A DNA stretch of 39,628 nt from Armatimonadota bacterium (GCA_016235455.1 JACRKZ010000078.1:1-39628); one strand, 5' to 3'. Counted from the first letter of the stretch, positions 1 through 9,488 are shown. Notes: generated from the letters alone by a model not told the origin. Numbers and translations: made by a program.

Positions 1-75
1 CTCGAGCACGAGCTCGGTGTGCGCGGCCTCATCTTCCAGCAACAGGATTCGGCCCAGTTCAGCGCTCGCGGCCAC
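1..75 (-). CDS. Response regulator receiver, N-terminal fragment (runs off window)
   Basis: Only the first 25 codons are in the window. They start at a GTG (75-73) preceded by AAAGGA at 7-nt spacing, inside the 16-nt gap after the previous regulator. The peptide reads ILLLEDEAAHTELVLE after a short lead. That is the beta-1 strand, the acidic E-D pair that binds Mg2+ and helix 1 of a REC domain, like those of the regulators at 92-541 and 5520-5984. It is the next gene of the same leftward signalling operon. The phospho-acceptor Asp and any output domain lie outside the window. The identification is inferred from a short but characteristic motif. Confidence 0.7.
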   Translation of the reverse strand, partial: MAASAELGRILLLEDEAAHTELVLE

Positions 76-91
76 GGCCAGGTCCTTTCGC

Positions 92-541
92 TCAGGGTTC
101 GCGCGGGGTCTTGTTGCACTCGGTCCAGTAGTGCCGCACCCAGCCCATGAGTTCGGTCAGCTCGCCGTAGCCCAGCGGCTTGACCAGGTAGCTGTTGCAG
201 TGGTGAGAGTAAGCTTGGTTCATATCGCGCGACGCCGACGACGAGGTGAGGACGACGACCGGCACTTGGCGCAGTTGGTCGTCCTCGCGCATCTGACGCA
301 ACACCTCGATCCCGTCGACCTTGGGCAGTCGCAGATCGAGCAGTACCAGCGCCGGGCGGTGGGCCGTGTCGCCTTCCGTCGACCCGACCGAGGCCCGCAG
401 GTAGCGCAGGGCCTCTTCACCATCGGCGGCTCGCTCAATGAGCAGCCCGCCGGGGTGCTCGTCCAGCGCGGCGATGACCAACTCGGCGTGGTCGGGATTG
501 TCCTCGACGACCAGCACGCACGGCGGCAGCGGCTCGCTCAC
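92..541 (-). CDS. Single-domain response regulator (Rcp1-like)
   Basis: A 149-residue protein that is essentially one REC domain. The acidic pocket is E13/D14, the phospho-acceptor D69 lies in LVLLDLRLP, the switch Thr is T99 in VVVLTSS, and K121 lies in YLVKPLG. The insertion before D69 and the HHCNSY segment before the Lys are typical of Rcp1-type regulators paired with PAS or phytochrome-like kinases. There is no output domain, so it probably relays phosphate or acts by protein contact. The start is a GTG whose last bases overlap the upstream TGA (GTGA), implying translational coupling to the ATPase fragment at 538-1017. Its likely phosphodonor is the large kinase at 1014-5489. It is a close paralogue of the regulator at 5520-5984. 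Confidence 0.9.
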   Translation of the reverse strand: MSEPLPPCVLVVEDNPDHAELVIAALDEHPGGLLIERAADGEEALRYLRASVGSTEGDTAHRPALVLLDLRLPKVDGIEVLRQMREDDQLRQVPVVVLTSSSASRDMNQAYSHHCNSYLVKPLGYGELTELMGWVRHYWTECNKTPREP

Positions 542-1017
542 ACTCGTTCTCCCTTGGCGCTCGCGCGCGCCGGCGGCAATGTGAAGCAGTGGCTGGCGCC
601 CTGGCCCAGTCCTGCCGACTCGGCCCAGAAGCGGCCCGCGTGCAGTTCAAGGATGCGATGCACCAGGGCCAACCCGAGTCCTGCCCCCGGTTGGGTGGGA
701 TCGAGCCGGCCAAAGCGCACGGACTGGCGCTCCGCATACGTTGGCCCACGGCCGACGCACTCATCTTGAGCCTCGGGCACCGGCCAGCCCGACGCGCCGT
801 CGCAGCCTATGCACGCAATACTGACACACAGCACGTGCCCCGGCGAGGCGGATTTGAGAGTGTTATCGATCGGATACTGCGCGACCTGTAGCACGCGTTG
901 GCCAGCGGCACGGACGTCCGGCAGCTGCGGCTTGGCGCTGGCGGCCAGGCCAAGGCGTAGCAGGCCCTGCGGAGCCCCCAGGTGGCTGAGCACGAGGCGG
1001 GTCACGCTGGCGGTCAT
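538..1017 (-). CDS. Orphan, degenerate histidine-kinase ATPase domain
   Basis: A 159-residue protein whose second half resembles the end of a HATPase_c domain. There is a remnant N-box (QVAQYPIDNTLKSA), a weak G1-like stretch (DECVGRGP), an F-box-like FGRLDP, a good G2 box (GAGLGLALV) and the usual C-terminal strand HAGRFWAES...FTLPPA. There is no HisKA helix, phospho-accepting His, PAS domain or membrane segment, and it is much shorter than a full kinase. The start is ATG 1017-1015, overlapping the TGA of the big kinase (ATGA); its own TGA overlaps the next regulator's GTG. The tight coupling argues that it is translated. It could be a decayed duplicate of the kinase's own C-terminus, or a regulatory ATP-binding partner. 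Catalytic competence is doubtful. Confidence 0.7.
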   Translation of the reverse strand: MTASVTRLVLSHLGAPQGLLRLGLAASAKPQLPDVRAAGQRVLQVAQYPIDNTLKSASPGHVLCVSIACIGCDGASGWPVPEAQDECVGRGPTYAERQSVRFGRLDPTQPGAGLGLALVHRILELHAGRFWAESAGLGQGASHCFTLPPARASAKGERV

Positions 1018-4000
1018 GCCGCTCCGCCTTCCGGCGGCAGTGTGAACCAGAAGCACGCCCCCTGGCCTTCGCCAGCCGACTCAGCCCAGACGCGCCCGCC
1101 GTGCACTTCGATGATGCGCTTGACCATGGCCAGCCCGATGCCGGTGCCTTCGCGCTTGGGATCCAGCTGATCGAACAAGCCGAAGATGCGCTCGGCGTAG
1201 GCCGGTTCGAAGCCCTGGCCGTTGTCGCTCACGTAGAACAGCGGCCAGCCGAGCTCGGGGTCGTGACCCTCGCTGCCGACGCGGATGCGCGGTGAGGCCT
1301 GCTCGCCGATGAACTTGGCGGCGTTGTCCAGCAGGTTCTGCATGACCTCCAGCAGCCGCGGTCGGTCACCGATCACCGTCGGCAGATCGGGCTGGATGTC
1401 GACGACGACGCCGCCCACTTCGAGCCGTGCGGTCACCAGCTCGGCGGCCTCGCGCGCCAACTGGCTCATGCTGACCGCCGTGGGCGCGTTACCCAACCGG
1501 CCGATGCGCGACAACTCGAGCAGCTCATCGAGCAGCCGGCCCATGTGCTCGGCGGCGTTGGCGATGCGGTCCATGCTGCTCTCGATGCGGTCGGTCCGGC
1601 CCTTGGCATAGTCGGCGCGGAGCCAACTCAGGAAGCCCTTGATGGTGATCAGCGGACTCTTGAGATCGTGCGACACGGTGTAGGTGAACCGCTCCAGTTC
1701 GGCGTTGGACTGCTCCAGGCGCGAGATGAGCGCTTCGCGCTCAGCGTCAGCTCGGCGCTTGGCGGTGATGTCGCGGGTCAGGCCGACGATACCGTTGGGC
1801 TGGCCCTCGGCCGACCACAGCAGGCAGGCGGAGATCTCGGCCCAGTAGCGCGCCTTGTCGCGCCGCTGGCACTCGAGCGTGAAGGTGACGACGCGGCCCC
1901 GGTCGTAGTCGGGCGCGGCCGCCAGGGCCAACTCTTCGGCGATCACGCGCTGGCAGAAGGCCGCCGATTCGGCCGGCAGTGTCTGGGCCATGGTCAGGCG
2001 CAGGTACTCGGCTGGCGTCCAGCCGGTGAGCTGCTCGATGGCCGGGTTGATGAACAGGTAACGGCCGGACAGGTCCATCGTCCAGACCGTCTCGCTCATA
2101 TTGTCGGTGATCAGCTTCAGGTTGGCCTCGCTCGTGCGCAGGGCCTCCTCCGCGGCGAGCCGTTCGCTGATGTCCTGGAGCGTGAACTGCAGCAGCGGCC
2201 GATCGCCAGCGTCGAAGCGCTGCAGATGGACTTCGGCATCCCATGTCTGACCGCTGGCCCGCTGATGGCGCCACTGGAAGACGACGCCGCCCTGGGCGAG
2301 CGCTTGCTCGCAGCGCAATCGCGCCATCTCCGCGGAGTCCATGCCGTCGTACTGGGTGGCCGTGGAGACATCGACCGGTGTCTTGCCCACCACCTCGTCG
2401 CGCGACGCATAGCCGTAGATGGCCGCGGCAGCGGGGTTGGCGTCGACGAACACGTGCGTGACCGCATCCATGACCACGATGGGCACCAGCGAGCCCTCGA
2501 AGACACGCTGGCGATAGGCTTCGCTCTGGCGCAGCGCCTCCTCGGCCCGCACGCGCTCGGAGACGTCGGTGACGATGGCCTGGAGCAGCGTCTCGGGCCC
2601 GACATCGACTGCGGTCAGCGACACTTCAGCGTGGAATTCGTGGCCGTCGAGCCGCCGATGCCGCCAGGCGAAGGCCTGCGGCTCACCGCCCAAGGCGGCA
2701 TTGATCAGCGACCTGGCCAGCTCGGCGGTGACGCGACCGCCCGGCTGCTCGGGCGGCGAGAAGTCCTGCGGCCGGTGGCCAATGACATCGCCGCGGGCAC
2801 AGCCGAACATGGCCAGGGCGCGCTCGTTGCAGTCGACATAGCGATCGCCGCGCATTAGGAAGATGGCGCTGCCGGCCGTCTCGAAGAGCAGGCGATAGCG
2901 TGCCTCACTCTCCCGCATCGCTTCCTCGGCGGCGCGCCGTGCGGTGACGTCGCGGGCGATGCCCAGCAGGCACGGCTGGCCGCCGAAATCGAGGCCCATG
3001 ACGGCCACCTCCACCGGCACGACGCTGCCGTCGCGGCGGATGTGGGCACTCTCCAACAGTCCAGCATCGCCGCGCATGAGCGCGAGGCGTTGCTCGGCGC
3101 GCTGCGCATAGGCTGGCTCGACGATGTCGGCGGCGCGCATGGTCAGCAACTCGGCGGCGGTGTAGCCCAGCTGCTGGCAGGCGGCATCGTTCACCACGAC
3201 GAACCGCCCTTGGCCGTCGGCGATGAAGATGGCGTCGGGGATGGCCTGCACGATGTTGCGGAAGCGCTCCTCGGAGTCGCGCAGCGAGGCGGTCCTAGAC
3301 GCCACGAGCCGCTCAAGCTCGTCGCGCCGAGCGCCATAGCCATGCAGCAGCAAGGTCAGCAGCAGTGTGACGACCAGGCCGCTGAAGAGTGTGCGCCAGC
3401 CCGCGCGGAGCGGATTGCGGGCGTCGAAGGCCGGGCTTGGCGCCACACCCAAGGCCAAGGTGCGCCCGAACATGAACACGGGGAAGACCGCCGCGCGGTC
3501 CGGCCGGCTCGGGCTCAGGGCACTGCCCAGCGCGTTGCGCGCCAGATCGCTGTCGCGTGGGTGCCAGGCCAGCATGCGTTCGCGGCCGTCGGCCAGTTCG
3601 GCCAGTCCCACTCGGGCCTGCGAGCTGTCGTAGCTGGTCAAGGCCAGCCCGTGGTGCAGCAGTTGCTGGGGATCGAGCACGCCGACGACCAGCGCCGTTG
3701 CTCTGGCCGCGCCACCACCGACCGCGCGGACCACCAGCAGCGTGCCCTCCCGGCCCGCGGCCAGCCGGCCATCGACGGGCGCAGACGCGGCACCGGAGCC
3801 CGAGCGCAGCGCCTGCGCCACGGCGTCGCGCAAGCCTGGCTCAGCCGACAGGTCGACGTCGAGCGCTGGCCCCGAGCCCGCGATGTCGGCCTGCCGCGCC
3901 ACGACGAAGTGCCCGTCGGCGGCGCGCCGCGGCGCGAGCCAGAGCTCGCGCAGACCGCCCCGGCCGACCAGCAGAGGCATCTGCGCCCCGGCCCAGGCCG

Positions 4001-5489
4001 CCGCCTGCGGCGAGCCGGACTGGTCCAGCAGGTGAGCCGCATCGCCTAGTGCGTTGTCGGAGTCACGCAGCAACTGCGCCACCACCTGGGCCTGGGCTTC
4101 GGCCAGGCCCCGAAAGCCCGCCTGCCGGCGGCGCTCCTCGGCACCGTGGGTCATCCACACCGCCAAGGCAGTCAACACCACGCCGGCCAGCGCCGCGGAC
4201 ATGGCGTCGGGCGTGAGCAACACGCGCCGGCGTGACCGCAGCTGCAGCGTGTCGCTGGCCAGCCACACGAGCAGCAGCAACGTGGTGATCAATGCCGACA
4301 GCAGGAGCGCGACCGCGCGACCGCGGCGGATCTGCGCCTGCCACTCCGTGGCCTGCATATCCACGCCGACCGCCATGACCACATTGCCGGTGCGCGGGTC
4401 GAGCACGGGCGCGATGCCCGAGTGGAAGGTGCCGTACTCGTCCTGGTAAGGGCCAAAGGCCAGCGCCTGACGCGCGTCGAGCACCTGCCAGAACGGTGGC
4501 GCTGGCCGCTCGTAGATCGTGCCCGGCGGCGAAGCCATGGGATCGGTGGGCTCGAGGCTTTCGGGACCGAAGATCAGGTGGTCGCCGCGCCGCGCGAAGC
4601 TGTACGTGTTCCACAGCCCGAAGGCGCGGTTGTACTGCTTCATCTGCACGCGCAGTTCCTGGTCGGCCGCGGAGTCGCGGTCGTTCGCGGTGAAGGTCAG
4701 TTGGCGCGCCTGATCGGGGCTGACCGTGCGCGCCAGGTAGATGACCTGGCGCAGCAGCCGACCGTGCAGATCGTCGGCCAGACGATGCTCATAGTGGTTG
4801 GCGCTGAACCAGCCGGCCAGAGCCGAGGTGGCCACGGCCACGACGACCGCCAGGTCGGCCCGCCGCGTGGCAGGCGCTGACGGGCCGCCGCGCCCCGCCA
4901 GGCGTAGGCCGACGCCGACCAGCAGCATGGCCGCCGAGCCGCCCAGGAGCAGCGCGGACACCGCGCCAGAGGGAGCGCAGAGCGCCGCGGCACGGCCGAC
5001 CAGGGCCAGGGCCACTAGCCGGTCGCTGGGCCGGGCTCCGGCGCTGATCGGCGCCAGCCGCCACACGCCCGCCGCAGCCGCCACGGAGACGGGCAGTGCC
5101 AACGCCCAGCGCAGCCAGGTGTCGCCGTGGCCGAGCACCGCGCCGACGACGGCGAGCACCAGGCCGACTCCCGGCAGCAGCGCCGACAGCGCCGGTCGGC
5201 CGGCCCGGCGCTGCGCGCGCCGCAACAGACCGAAGAGCGACAGCTGCGCCGCGGTCAGCAGCGTCGCGGTCAGTCCGCCGACGGCCGGACCCGGCGCCCC
5301 GGCCTGCCGGGCCAGCACAAGCCAGTCGGCCAGGCCACTGGCCGCCGCGAAGCCCGCGTAGAGGCGCCAGGCGGCCGCCGACTCGCCGCCGCGCCGGGCG
5401 GCTCGTAGCGCGGGCACAGCCGAGATCAGCAGAGCCAGGCCACTGCAGAATGTCAGGAAGTCGAGTTCGCTGACCAGCCCGTAGCTCAT
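1014..5489 (-). CDS. Large membrane sensor histidine kinase with two extracytoplasmic sensors and four PAS domains
   Basis: A 1491-residue kinase. Residues about 1-215 hold about seven or eight hydrophobic helices. A first extracytoplasmic Cache-like sensor follows (about 225-385), then two TM helices (about 390-450), a second extracytoplasmic region (about 450-690) and a TM near 700-720. Four PAS domains start near 735, 856, 986 and 1116, each introduced by an SE-x-R/Y/N-type linker such as DSEERFRN or ESEARYRL. HisKA lies near 1273 (SHDLKSPL, phospho-His) and HATPase_c follows, with the N-box LLDNAAKF, DNGQGF and GTGIGLAM. No receiver domain is attached; that job probably falls to the small regulators downstream. 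The start has GGAG 8 nt upstream. It sits 30 nt after the regulator at 5520. Ligands are unknown. Confidence 0.93.
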   Translation of the reverse strand: MSYGLVSELDFLTFCSGLALLISAVPALRAARRGGESAAAWRLYAGFAAASGLADWLVLARQAGAPGPAVGGLTATLLTAAQLSLFGLLRRAQRRAGRPALSALLPGVGLVLAVVGAVLGHGDTWLRWALALPVSVAAAAGVWRLAPISAGARPSDRLVALALVGRAAALCAPSGAVSALLLGGSAAMLLVGVGLRLAGRGGPSAPATRRADLAVVVAVATSALAGWFSANHYEHRLADDLHGRLLRQVIYLARTVSPDQARQLTFTANDRDSAADQELRVQMKQYNRAFGLWNTYSFARRGDHLIFGPESLEPTDPMASPPGTIYERPAPPFWQVLDARQALAFGPYQDEYGTFHSGIAPVLDPRTGNVVMAVGVDMQATEWQAQIRRGRAVALLLSALITTLLLLVWLASDTLQLRSRRRVLLTPDAMSAALAGVVLTALAVWMTHGAEERRRQAGFRGLAEAQAQVVAQLLRDSDNALGDAAHLLDQSGSPQAAAWAGAQMPLLVGRGGLRELWLAPRRAADGHFVVARQADIAGSGPALDVDLSAEPGLRDAVAQALRSGSGAASAPVDGRLAAGREGTLLVVRAVGGGAARATALVVGVLDPQQLLHHGLALTSYDSSQARVGLAELADGRERMLAWHPRDSDLARNALGSALSPSRPDRAAVFPVFMFGRTLALGVAPSPAFDARNPLRAGWRTLFSGLVVTLLLTLLLHGYGARRDELERLVASRTASLRDSEERFRNIVQAIPDAIFIADGQGRFVVVNDAACQQLGYTAAELLTMRAADIVEPAYAQRAEQRLALMRGDAGLLESAHIRRDGSVVPVEVAVMGLDFGGQPCLLGIARDVTARRAAEEAMRESEARYRLLFETAGSAIFLMRGDRYVDCNERALAMFGCARGDVIGHRPQDFSPPEQPGGRVTAELARSLINAALGGEPQAFAWRHRRLDGHEFHAEVSLTAVDVGPETLLQAIVTDVSERVRAEEALRQSEAYRQRVFEGSLVPIVVMDAVTHVFVDANPAAAAIYGYASRDEVVGKTPVDVSTATQYDGMDSAEMARLRCEQALAQGGVVFQWRHQRASGQTWDAEVHLQRFDAGDRPLLQFTLQDISERLAAEEALRTSEANLKLITDNMSETVWTMDLSGRYLFINPAIEQLTGWTPAEYLRLTMAQTLPAESAAFCQRVIAEELALAAAPDYDRGRVVTFTLECQRRDKARYWAEISACLLWSAEGQPNGIVGLTRDITAKRRADAEREALISRLEQSNAELERFTYTVSHDLKSPLITIKGFLSWLRADYAKGRTDRIESSMDRIANAAEHMGRLLDELLELSRIGRLGNAPTAVSMSQLAREAAELVTARLEVGGVVVDIQPDLPTVIGDRPRLLEVMQNLLDNAAKFIGEQASPRIRVGSEGHDPELGWPLFYVSDNGQGFEPAYAERIFGLFDQLDPKREGTGIGLAMVKRIIEVHGGRVWAESAGEGQGACFWFTLPPEGGAA

Positions 5490-5519
5490 GCCGTCACTCC
5501 GCCGCCACGCATTCGGGCG

Positions 5520-5984
5520 CTAGCCGGTCTCTCCTGCCGCGGCCTCGGGCAGACAGTTGCAGGCAGTCCAGTAGCGCAGCACCGTGGCCAGCAGCTCTGA
5601 CAGCGAGCCGCAGTCGGTGGGCTTGAGCAGGTAGCTGTTGCAGTGGTGCGCATAGGCGGCCAGCACATCGCGGTCGTTCGACGAGGTGGTCAGTACCACC
5701 ACCGGCAGCGCGCGCAGTTGCGGGGTAGCCCGAATGTAGCGCAGCACCTCGAGCCCGTCGATGCGCGGCAGGCCCAGGTCGAGCAGCACCAGGTCGGGCG
5801 GCTGCTCACCAGCGGCTGCCGAGCACGCGCCGCGACGATGCAGGTAGTCGAGTGCCTCCTGCCCATCACTGACATGCGCCACGACCACCTTGACAGGGCT
5901 CTCGCCCAAGGCCGCGAGGATGAGTTCAGCGTGATCGGCGTTGTCCTCGACGACCAGGACCCGCAGGATCTGTGGCTCGTTCAT
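5520..5984 (-). CDS. Single-domain response regulator (Rcp1-like)
   Basis: A 154-residue REC-only protein: acidic pair E13/D14, phospho-acceptor D69 in LVLLDLGLP, T99/T100 and K121 in YLLKPTD. The segment AYAHHCNSYLLKP nearly matches the regulator at 92-541 (AYSHHCNSYLVKP), so the two are paralogues. ATG 5984-5982 overlaps the TGA of the upstream kinase (5981-7360) as ATGA, so I prefer this start to an in-frame ATG eight codons upstream. It is the natural partner of that kinase. The next gene (5489) begins 30 nt further on, so it also sits in front of the large kinase. Confidence 0.92.
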   Translation of the reverse strand: MNEPQILRVLVVEDNADHAELILAALGESPVKVVVAHVSDGQEALDYLHRRGACSAAAGEQPPDLVLLDLGLPRIDGLEVLRYIRATPQLRALPVVVLTTSSNDRDVLAAYAHHCNSYLLKPTDCGSLSELLATVLRYWTACNCLPEAAAGETG

Positions 5985-7360
5985 GACAGGGCCACCTCGT
6001 CGGCGCATGGCAGCGGTAGCGTCACCAGGAAGCAGGCGCCCTGCCCAACGCCATCGGACTCGGCCCTGATGCGACCCGCGTGGGCCTCCACGATGCGGCG
6101 CACCAAGGCCAGGCCGATGCCGAGCCCGTCATCCTGTGGTCGAAGCTGCTGGAACACGCCGAAGATCCTCTCGCCCTCCGCGGGATCGAACCCCTGTCCG
6201 TTGTCGGTGACCGCGAACGTCGCCTGGTTCACCGACATATCCAACTCGACACAGCGAATGGTCACGGTGGGCTGCGCCTGGCCACCGGTGAACTTGGTGG
6301 CGTTTTCGATCAGGTTCTGGAAGACGGTCAGGAGCCGCTGCCGGTCACCGCGCACGACGGGCAGGTAGCCGTCGACGCGCAGCGCCATGCCGGCCGCCTC
6401 CAGGCGGGTCTGCAGCAAGGCTCGCAGTTCCGTGAGAACGTCGCCCAGGTCGACTGGCTGCGGCGTCTGGAGGACGCGGCCGGCACGCGACAACTTGAGC
6501 AACTCATCAAGCAGTGAGCCCATATGGCCCGCGGCGTGGCTGATGCGGTCGAGGTAGCGCTCGGCGCGATCGGCGCGGCCGCTGGACAGGTCGGTGCCCA
6601 ACCTGCTGGCGAATCCGGTGATGGTGACCAACGGGCTCTTGAGGTCGTGGGACACGCTGTAGGCGAAGCGCTCCAGCGCCTCGTTGGAGGCCGCGAGTTG
6701 GGCGATCAGCGCCTCGCGCTCGGCTTCCACGCGCTGCCGTTCGAGCTGCTCCGCGGCCAAGCGGTCGTGCTGACCGCGCAGGTGGTCGCCGTAGACCAGG
6801 ATGAGACCCGTGCCGACCACCAGGAAGCCGCTCAGATCGAGCGCGGCAGGCCAGGGCAGCGCGGCGCGCGGTGTCAGGATGCCCGCCGCCTGCGCCCAGG
6901 CCATGCACCAGGCGGCGGCGATGCTCAGCGAGGAGAGCAGCGCCACGGCCCGCCAGTGCTGCAGCAGGCCCGCGATCATCACCGGCAGGAGCATGGCCGG
7001 CAAGGCCACATCGGTCAGGCCGAAGGCCCAGACGCCCGAGGCGCAGAGCACCGCCCAACTGGATGTCAGGGCCAACGCCGCGGCGAGGCGCGCGCGCCCT
7101 CGGCCAACCAGGCGCAGGGCCAGGCCGAAGCTGGCCAACAAGCACAGCATGAGCGCATCGGACACGTGGGAGCGCTGCCGCTCGAGCTGCCAGGCCGCGA
7201 TCAGCGCCACCAACACCAGGCACACCATGAGCAGCACGGACACGAGTAGTCGCGAACTGTCGGCCTCCCCGGCAGCCCGCCCAGTCGCCACCGGCGGCAG
7301 GAAGCGGTCGACGAGACGCCGCCAAGAGCGCTCGACACGACTCAATGCCTGCCAGATCAT
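5981..7360 (-). CDS. Six-TM sensor histidine kinase
   Basis: A 459-residue kinase. About six hydrophobic helices occupy residues 38-195, with very short loops, so sensing is likely within the membrane. A coiled-coil linker (QLERQRVEAEREALIAQL) leads to HisKA (SHDLKSPLVTITGF, phospho-His near 240) and HATPase_c (N-box LIENATKF, DNGQGFDP, FGVFQQL, GLGIGLALV). The catalytic half is closely similar to that of the kinase at 1014-5489, suggesting a shared origin. The ATG at 7360 has GAGGA at a workable distance. The gene follows the chemoreceptor after an 89-nt gap with a hairpin, and its stop overlaps the next regulator's start. Confidence 0.92.
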   Translation of the reverse strand: MIWQALSRVERSWRRLVDRFLPPVATGRAAGEADSSRLLVSVLLMVCLVLVALIAAWQLERQRSHVSDALMLCLLASFGLALRLVGRGRARLAAALALTSSWAVLCASGVWAFGLTDVALPAMLLPVMIAGLLQHWRAVALLSSLSIAAAWCMAWAQAAGILTPRAALPWPAALDLSGFLVVGTGLILVYGDHLRGQHDRLAAEQLERQRVEAEREALIAQLAASNEALERFAYSVSHDLKSPLVTITGFASRLGTDLSSGRADRAERYLDRISHAAGHMGSLLDELLKLSRAGRVLQTPQPVDLGDVLTELRALLQTRLEAAGMALRVDGYLPVVRGDRQRLLTVFQNLIENATKFTGGQAQPTVTIRCVELDMSVNQATFAVTDNGQGFDPAEGERIFGVFQQLRPQDDGLGIGLALVRRIVEAHAGRIRAESDGVGQGACFLVTLPLPCADEVALS

Positions 7361-7380
7361 AGGACGGGTTCCTCGAAGCC

Positions 7381-7411
7381 AGGGGAGCCGACGGCGTTCG
7401 CCAGCTCCCCT
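7381..7411 (-). terminator. Intergenic hairpin between chemoreceptor and kinase genes
   Basis: AGGGGAGC (7381-7388) pairs perfectly with GCTCCCCT (7404-7411). An inner GGCG/CGCC stem makes a long two-part hairpin in the 89-nt gap. No T-run follows on the minus strand, so it is more likely an RNA-processing or partial-termination element setting the ratio of chemoreceptor to kinase than a full intrinsic terminator. Confidence 0.45.
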
Positions 7412-7449
7412 GTGCTCACCAGGTGATGCGAAGGTCCAGTTTGCCGGGC

Positions 7450-9381
7450 CTACCAGCCAGCGGGCACCAACTCGGTGCCCTTGCTGCTGGCCAGCGCCGG
7501 GTAGTGCCCGTTGCTGCGGTCGGTGCTGCCGTTGACCACGCGCGCCAGCACCGTGGAGGCGTCGCTGAGTAGCCCGGCTTGCTGGTGCAGGCTATCGGTG
7601 GCAGCAGCGAGTTCCTCGGCGTTGGCCGCGTTGGACTGGGTGGTCAGATCGAGCTGGCCCATGGCCAGACCGATCTGCTTGAGCCCGACCGTCTGCTGTT
7701 GGGCGGCGCCCGCGATGCTGGTCACCGTGGCGGCGATGCGCTGGGCGATGGTGCCGTTGATGCTCAACGCCTCGGCCATCTCCTGGCCGCGCGCGTTGGA
7801 CTCATGGATGCGGTCCTGCGCGGTCCCGATGACCTGGGCCGCCTGCTGGCTGGCCTGCGAGGCACGCTGGGCCAGCGAACGGACCTCCTGAGCGACCACG
7901 GCGAAGCCGGCCCCGGCCGAGCCGGCGCGGGCCGCTTCCACGGCGGCGTTGAGCGCCAGCAGGTTGGTCTGGAAGGCGATCTCCTCGATCGTCTTGGCGA
8001 TGCGCGCGGTCTGCTGGCTGGCGTCGACGGCCTCATCCAGGGCGACGGACATGGTCTGCAGCCGGTCCTGGATAGCGCCGAAGTTCGGTGCGGCCTCCTC
8101 GCGCATGATGCGGTCGGCCTCGGCCGCCTGGTCGGCGGTGGAGCGGGCCATGGAGCCGATCTCCTCGACCGAGGCCGAGGTCTCCTCGATGCTGGCGGCG
8201 GCCGATGCGGCGCTGTCGGCCAGGCGCGAGGCGGCCACGGTCAGCAGGTTGGCGGTCTCGTTGACCTGGGTGGTCGAGTGGTCCAGCGTGTCGCTGACCG
8301 TCCGCACCGGTCGGGCGATGCCGCGCGCCAGGAGCATGCTGACTCCCACGGCGACGACCATACCCACCGCGCAGACCAGGCTCAGCCACAAGGCCAGCGA
8401 GCGCGCCGGAGCGGTGATGATGGCCTCGGGCACGGTCACCAGGACCACCCAGGGCTGCTCAGTCCCGCCGACGTCGAAGGACTCGGCCAACTGCAGCTGC
8501 CGGCTGGCAAACTGATGGGTGCTGTGCTTAGCCAGCGCCGCCTCGAACAGCGGCTGCAGCGTGGGCGCCACGTCCTTGAGCAGCTTGCCGGCCACATCGG
8601 GCCGCTTGGACATGGCCGTGACGCGACCGTTGTTGCTGACCAGGAGCAGCTGGCCGCGGTGGTCGTAGAGATTAGCCTCGTCGGCCAGCTTCTGCAGGTC
8701 GCTCAGGGCGACGTCGCAGCCCACCATGCCGACGAAAGCGTCGCCCCGCAGGATCGGCGCGCACAGCGACGCCATCAGCACCTTCTTGCCGGCCACGTCA
8801 TCCCAGTACGGGTTGACGACGCTGTTGCGCTTGCGCTCGCGCGGCGCCAGGTAGTACTCACCGGCCCGCGTGCCGGTCTCGCCCACCTCGGTGTTGTAGT
8901 CGTCGCTGAGGCTGTCGGGCTCGTCCTCACGCACAGCCTGACCGCTGTCGTTGTGGATCCAGTAGACGTTGACCCGGCCGTCCTTGTAACCATAGGTCTT
9001 GCCGGCGAACTCCTTGTCGCGGCCGTCGAACGCGTTCGGCTCCCAGTTGGTGTAGAGGCCGTTGAACGTGGGATTGGCCTTCATCACCTCGCCCAGCTGC
9101 ACCGACAGGTCCTCGCGCGTCAGCTTCTTCGTGCCTTCGCCGTTGATGGCGGAGCCAAACATGTGGGCGGCGGTGGCCACGGTCTTGAGCGGGGCGCCAA
9201 GGCTGTCGGCCATGTCCTGCGCCTCGGCATGCACGACCTCGGCCGCCTGAGCAACAGCCTGCGTGCGCGCCGTGCGCCAGGCACTGACCACCGAGACCGA
9301 CACCAGCACCATCGTCAGACCCACCAGGCTCAACGCCGTGCTGAGCGCTACTTTCGCACCAAGACCCCTTGCCTTACGCAT
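7450..9381 (-). CDS. Methyl-accepting chemotaxis protein with dCache sensor
   Basis: A 643-residue transmembrane chemoreceptor. An N-terminal TM lies at about 9-32. The periplasmic dCache-type domain follows (about 40-325, with [24 protein letters not shown] and [18 protein letters not shown]). A second TM lies near 335-360, then a short HAMP-like linker ([15 protein letters not shown]) and a coiled-coil signalling domain with the conserved tip ([18 protein letters not shown]). The start MRKARGLG has AGGAGAGGA upstream; an in-frame extension to 9468 would read through the leader hairpin and is unlikely. No CheA, CheW or CheR lies nearby. Position at the head of the kinase operon suggests co-expression with the two kinases. 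The 5' leader carries a probable attenuator. Confidence 0.93.
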   Translation of the reverse strand: MRKARGLGAKVALSTALSLVGLTMVLVSVSVVSAWRTARTQAVAQAAEVVHAEAQDMADSLGAPLKTVATAAHMFGSAINGEGTKKLTREDLSVQLGEVMKANPTFNGLYTNWEPNAFDGRDKEFAGKTYGYKDGRVNVYWIHNDSGQAVREDEPDSLSDDYNTEVGETGTRAGEYYLAPRERKRNSVVNPYWDDVAGKKVLMASLCAPILRGDAFVGMVGCDVALSDLQKLADEANLYDHRGQLLLVSNNGRVTAMSKRPDVAGKLLKDVAPTLQPLFEAALAKHSTHQFASRQLQLAESFDVGGTEQPWVVLVTVPEAIITAPARSLALWLSLVCAVGMVVAVGVSMLLARGIARPVRTVSDTLDHSTTQVNETANLLTVAASRLADSAASAAASIEETSASVEEIGSMARSTADQAAEADRIMREEAAPNFGAIQDRLQTMSVALDEAVDASQQTARIAKTIEEIAFQTNLLALNAAVEAARAGSAGAGFAVVAQEVRSLAQRASQASQQAAQVIGTAQDRIHESNARGQEMAEALSINGTIAQRIAATVTSIAGAAQQQTVGLKQIGLAMGQLDLTTQSNAANAEELAAATDSLHQQAGLLSDASTVLARVVNGSTDRSNGHYPALASSKGTELVPAGW

Positions 9382-9405
9382 CGCTCTGTGTCCTCTCCTC
9401 GGCCC

Positions 9406-9466
9406 AAAAAGCAAAAGGGGTGTGACGGGCAGGGAGGCTGATGCCTCCCGGCTTGCGTCACACCCC
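9406..9466 (-). terminator. Intrinsic terminator/attenuator in the chemoreceptor leader
   Basis: On the minus strand, an 11-bp perfect outer stem (9456-9466 with 9417-9427; GGGGTGTGACG type) encloses a 7-bp perfect inner stem (GGGAGGC/GCCTCCC, 9432-9449, 4-nt loop). It is followed at once by TTTTGCTTTTT (9416-9406). It reads toward the chemoreceptor and ends about 25 nt before its ATG. No minus-strand gene lies between the end of purS and this point. It would therefore stop transcription started from the gene's own promoter, which is typical of attenuation. Confidence 0.8.
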
Positions 9467-9488
9467 AACTTGCAGACCTATCTACATT

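Noticed and set aside
1545..2858. 437-codon open frame on the plus strand
   Set aside because: It is antisense to the clearly homologous kinase at 1014-5489. Its composition is Gly/Arg/Ala/His-rich with no domain. It is a by-product of high GC in the third codon position.
7579..9441. 620-codon open frame on the plus strand
   Set aside because: Antisense to the chemoreceptor, which has a full dCache and signalling domain. No domain or ribosome site supports the opposite strand.
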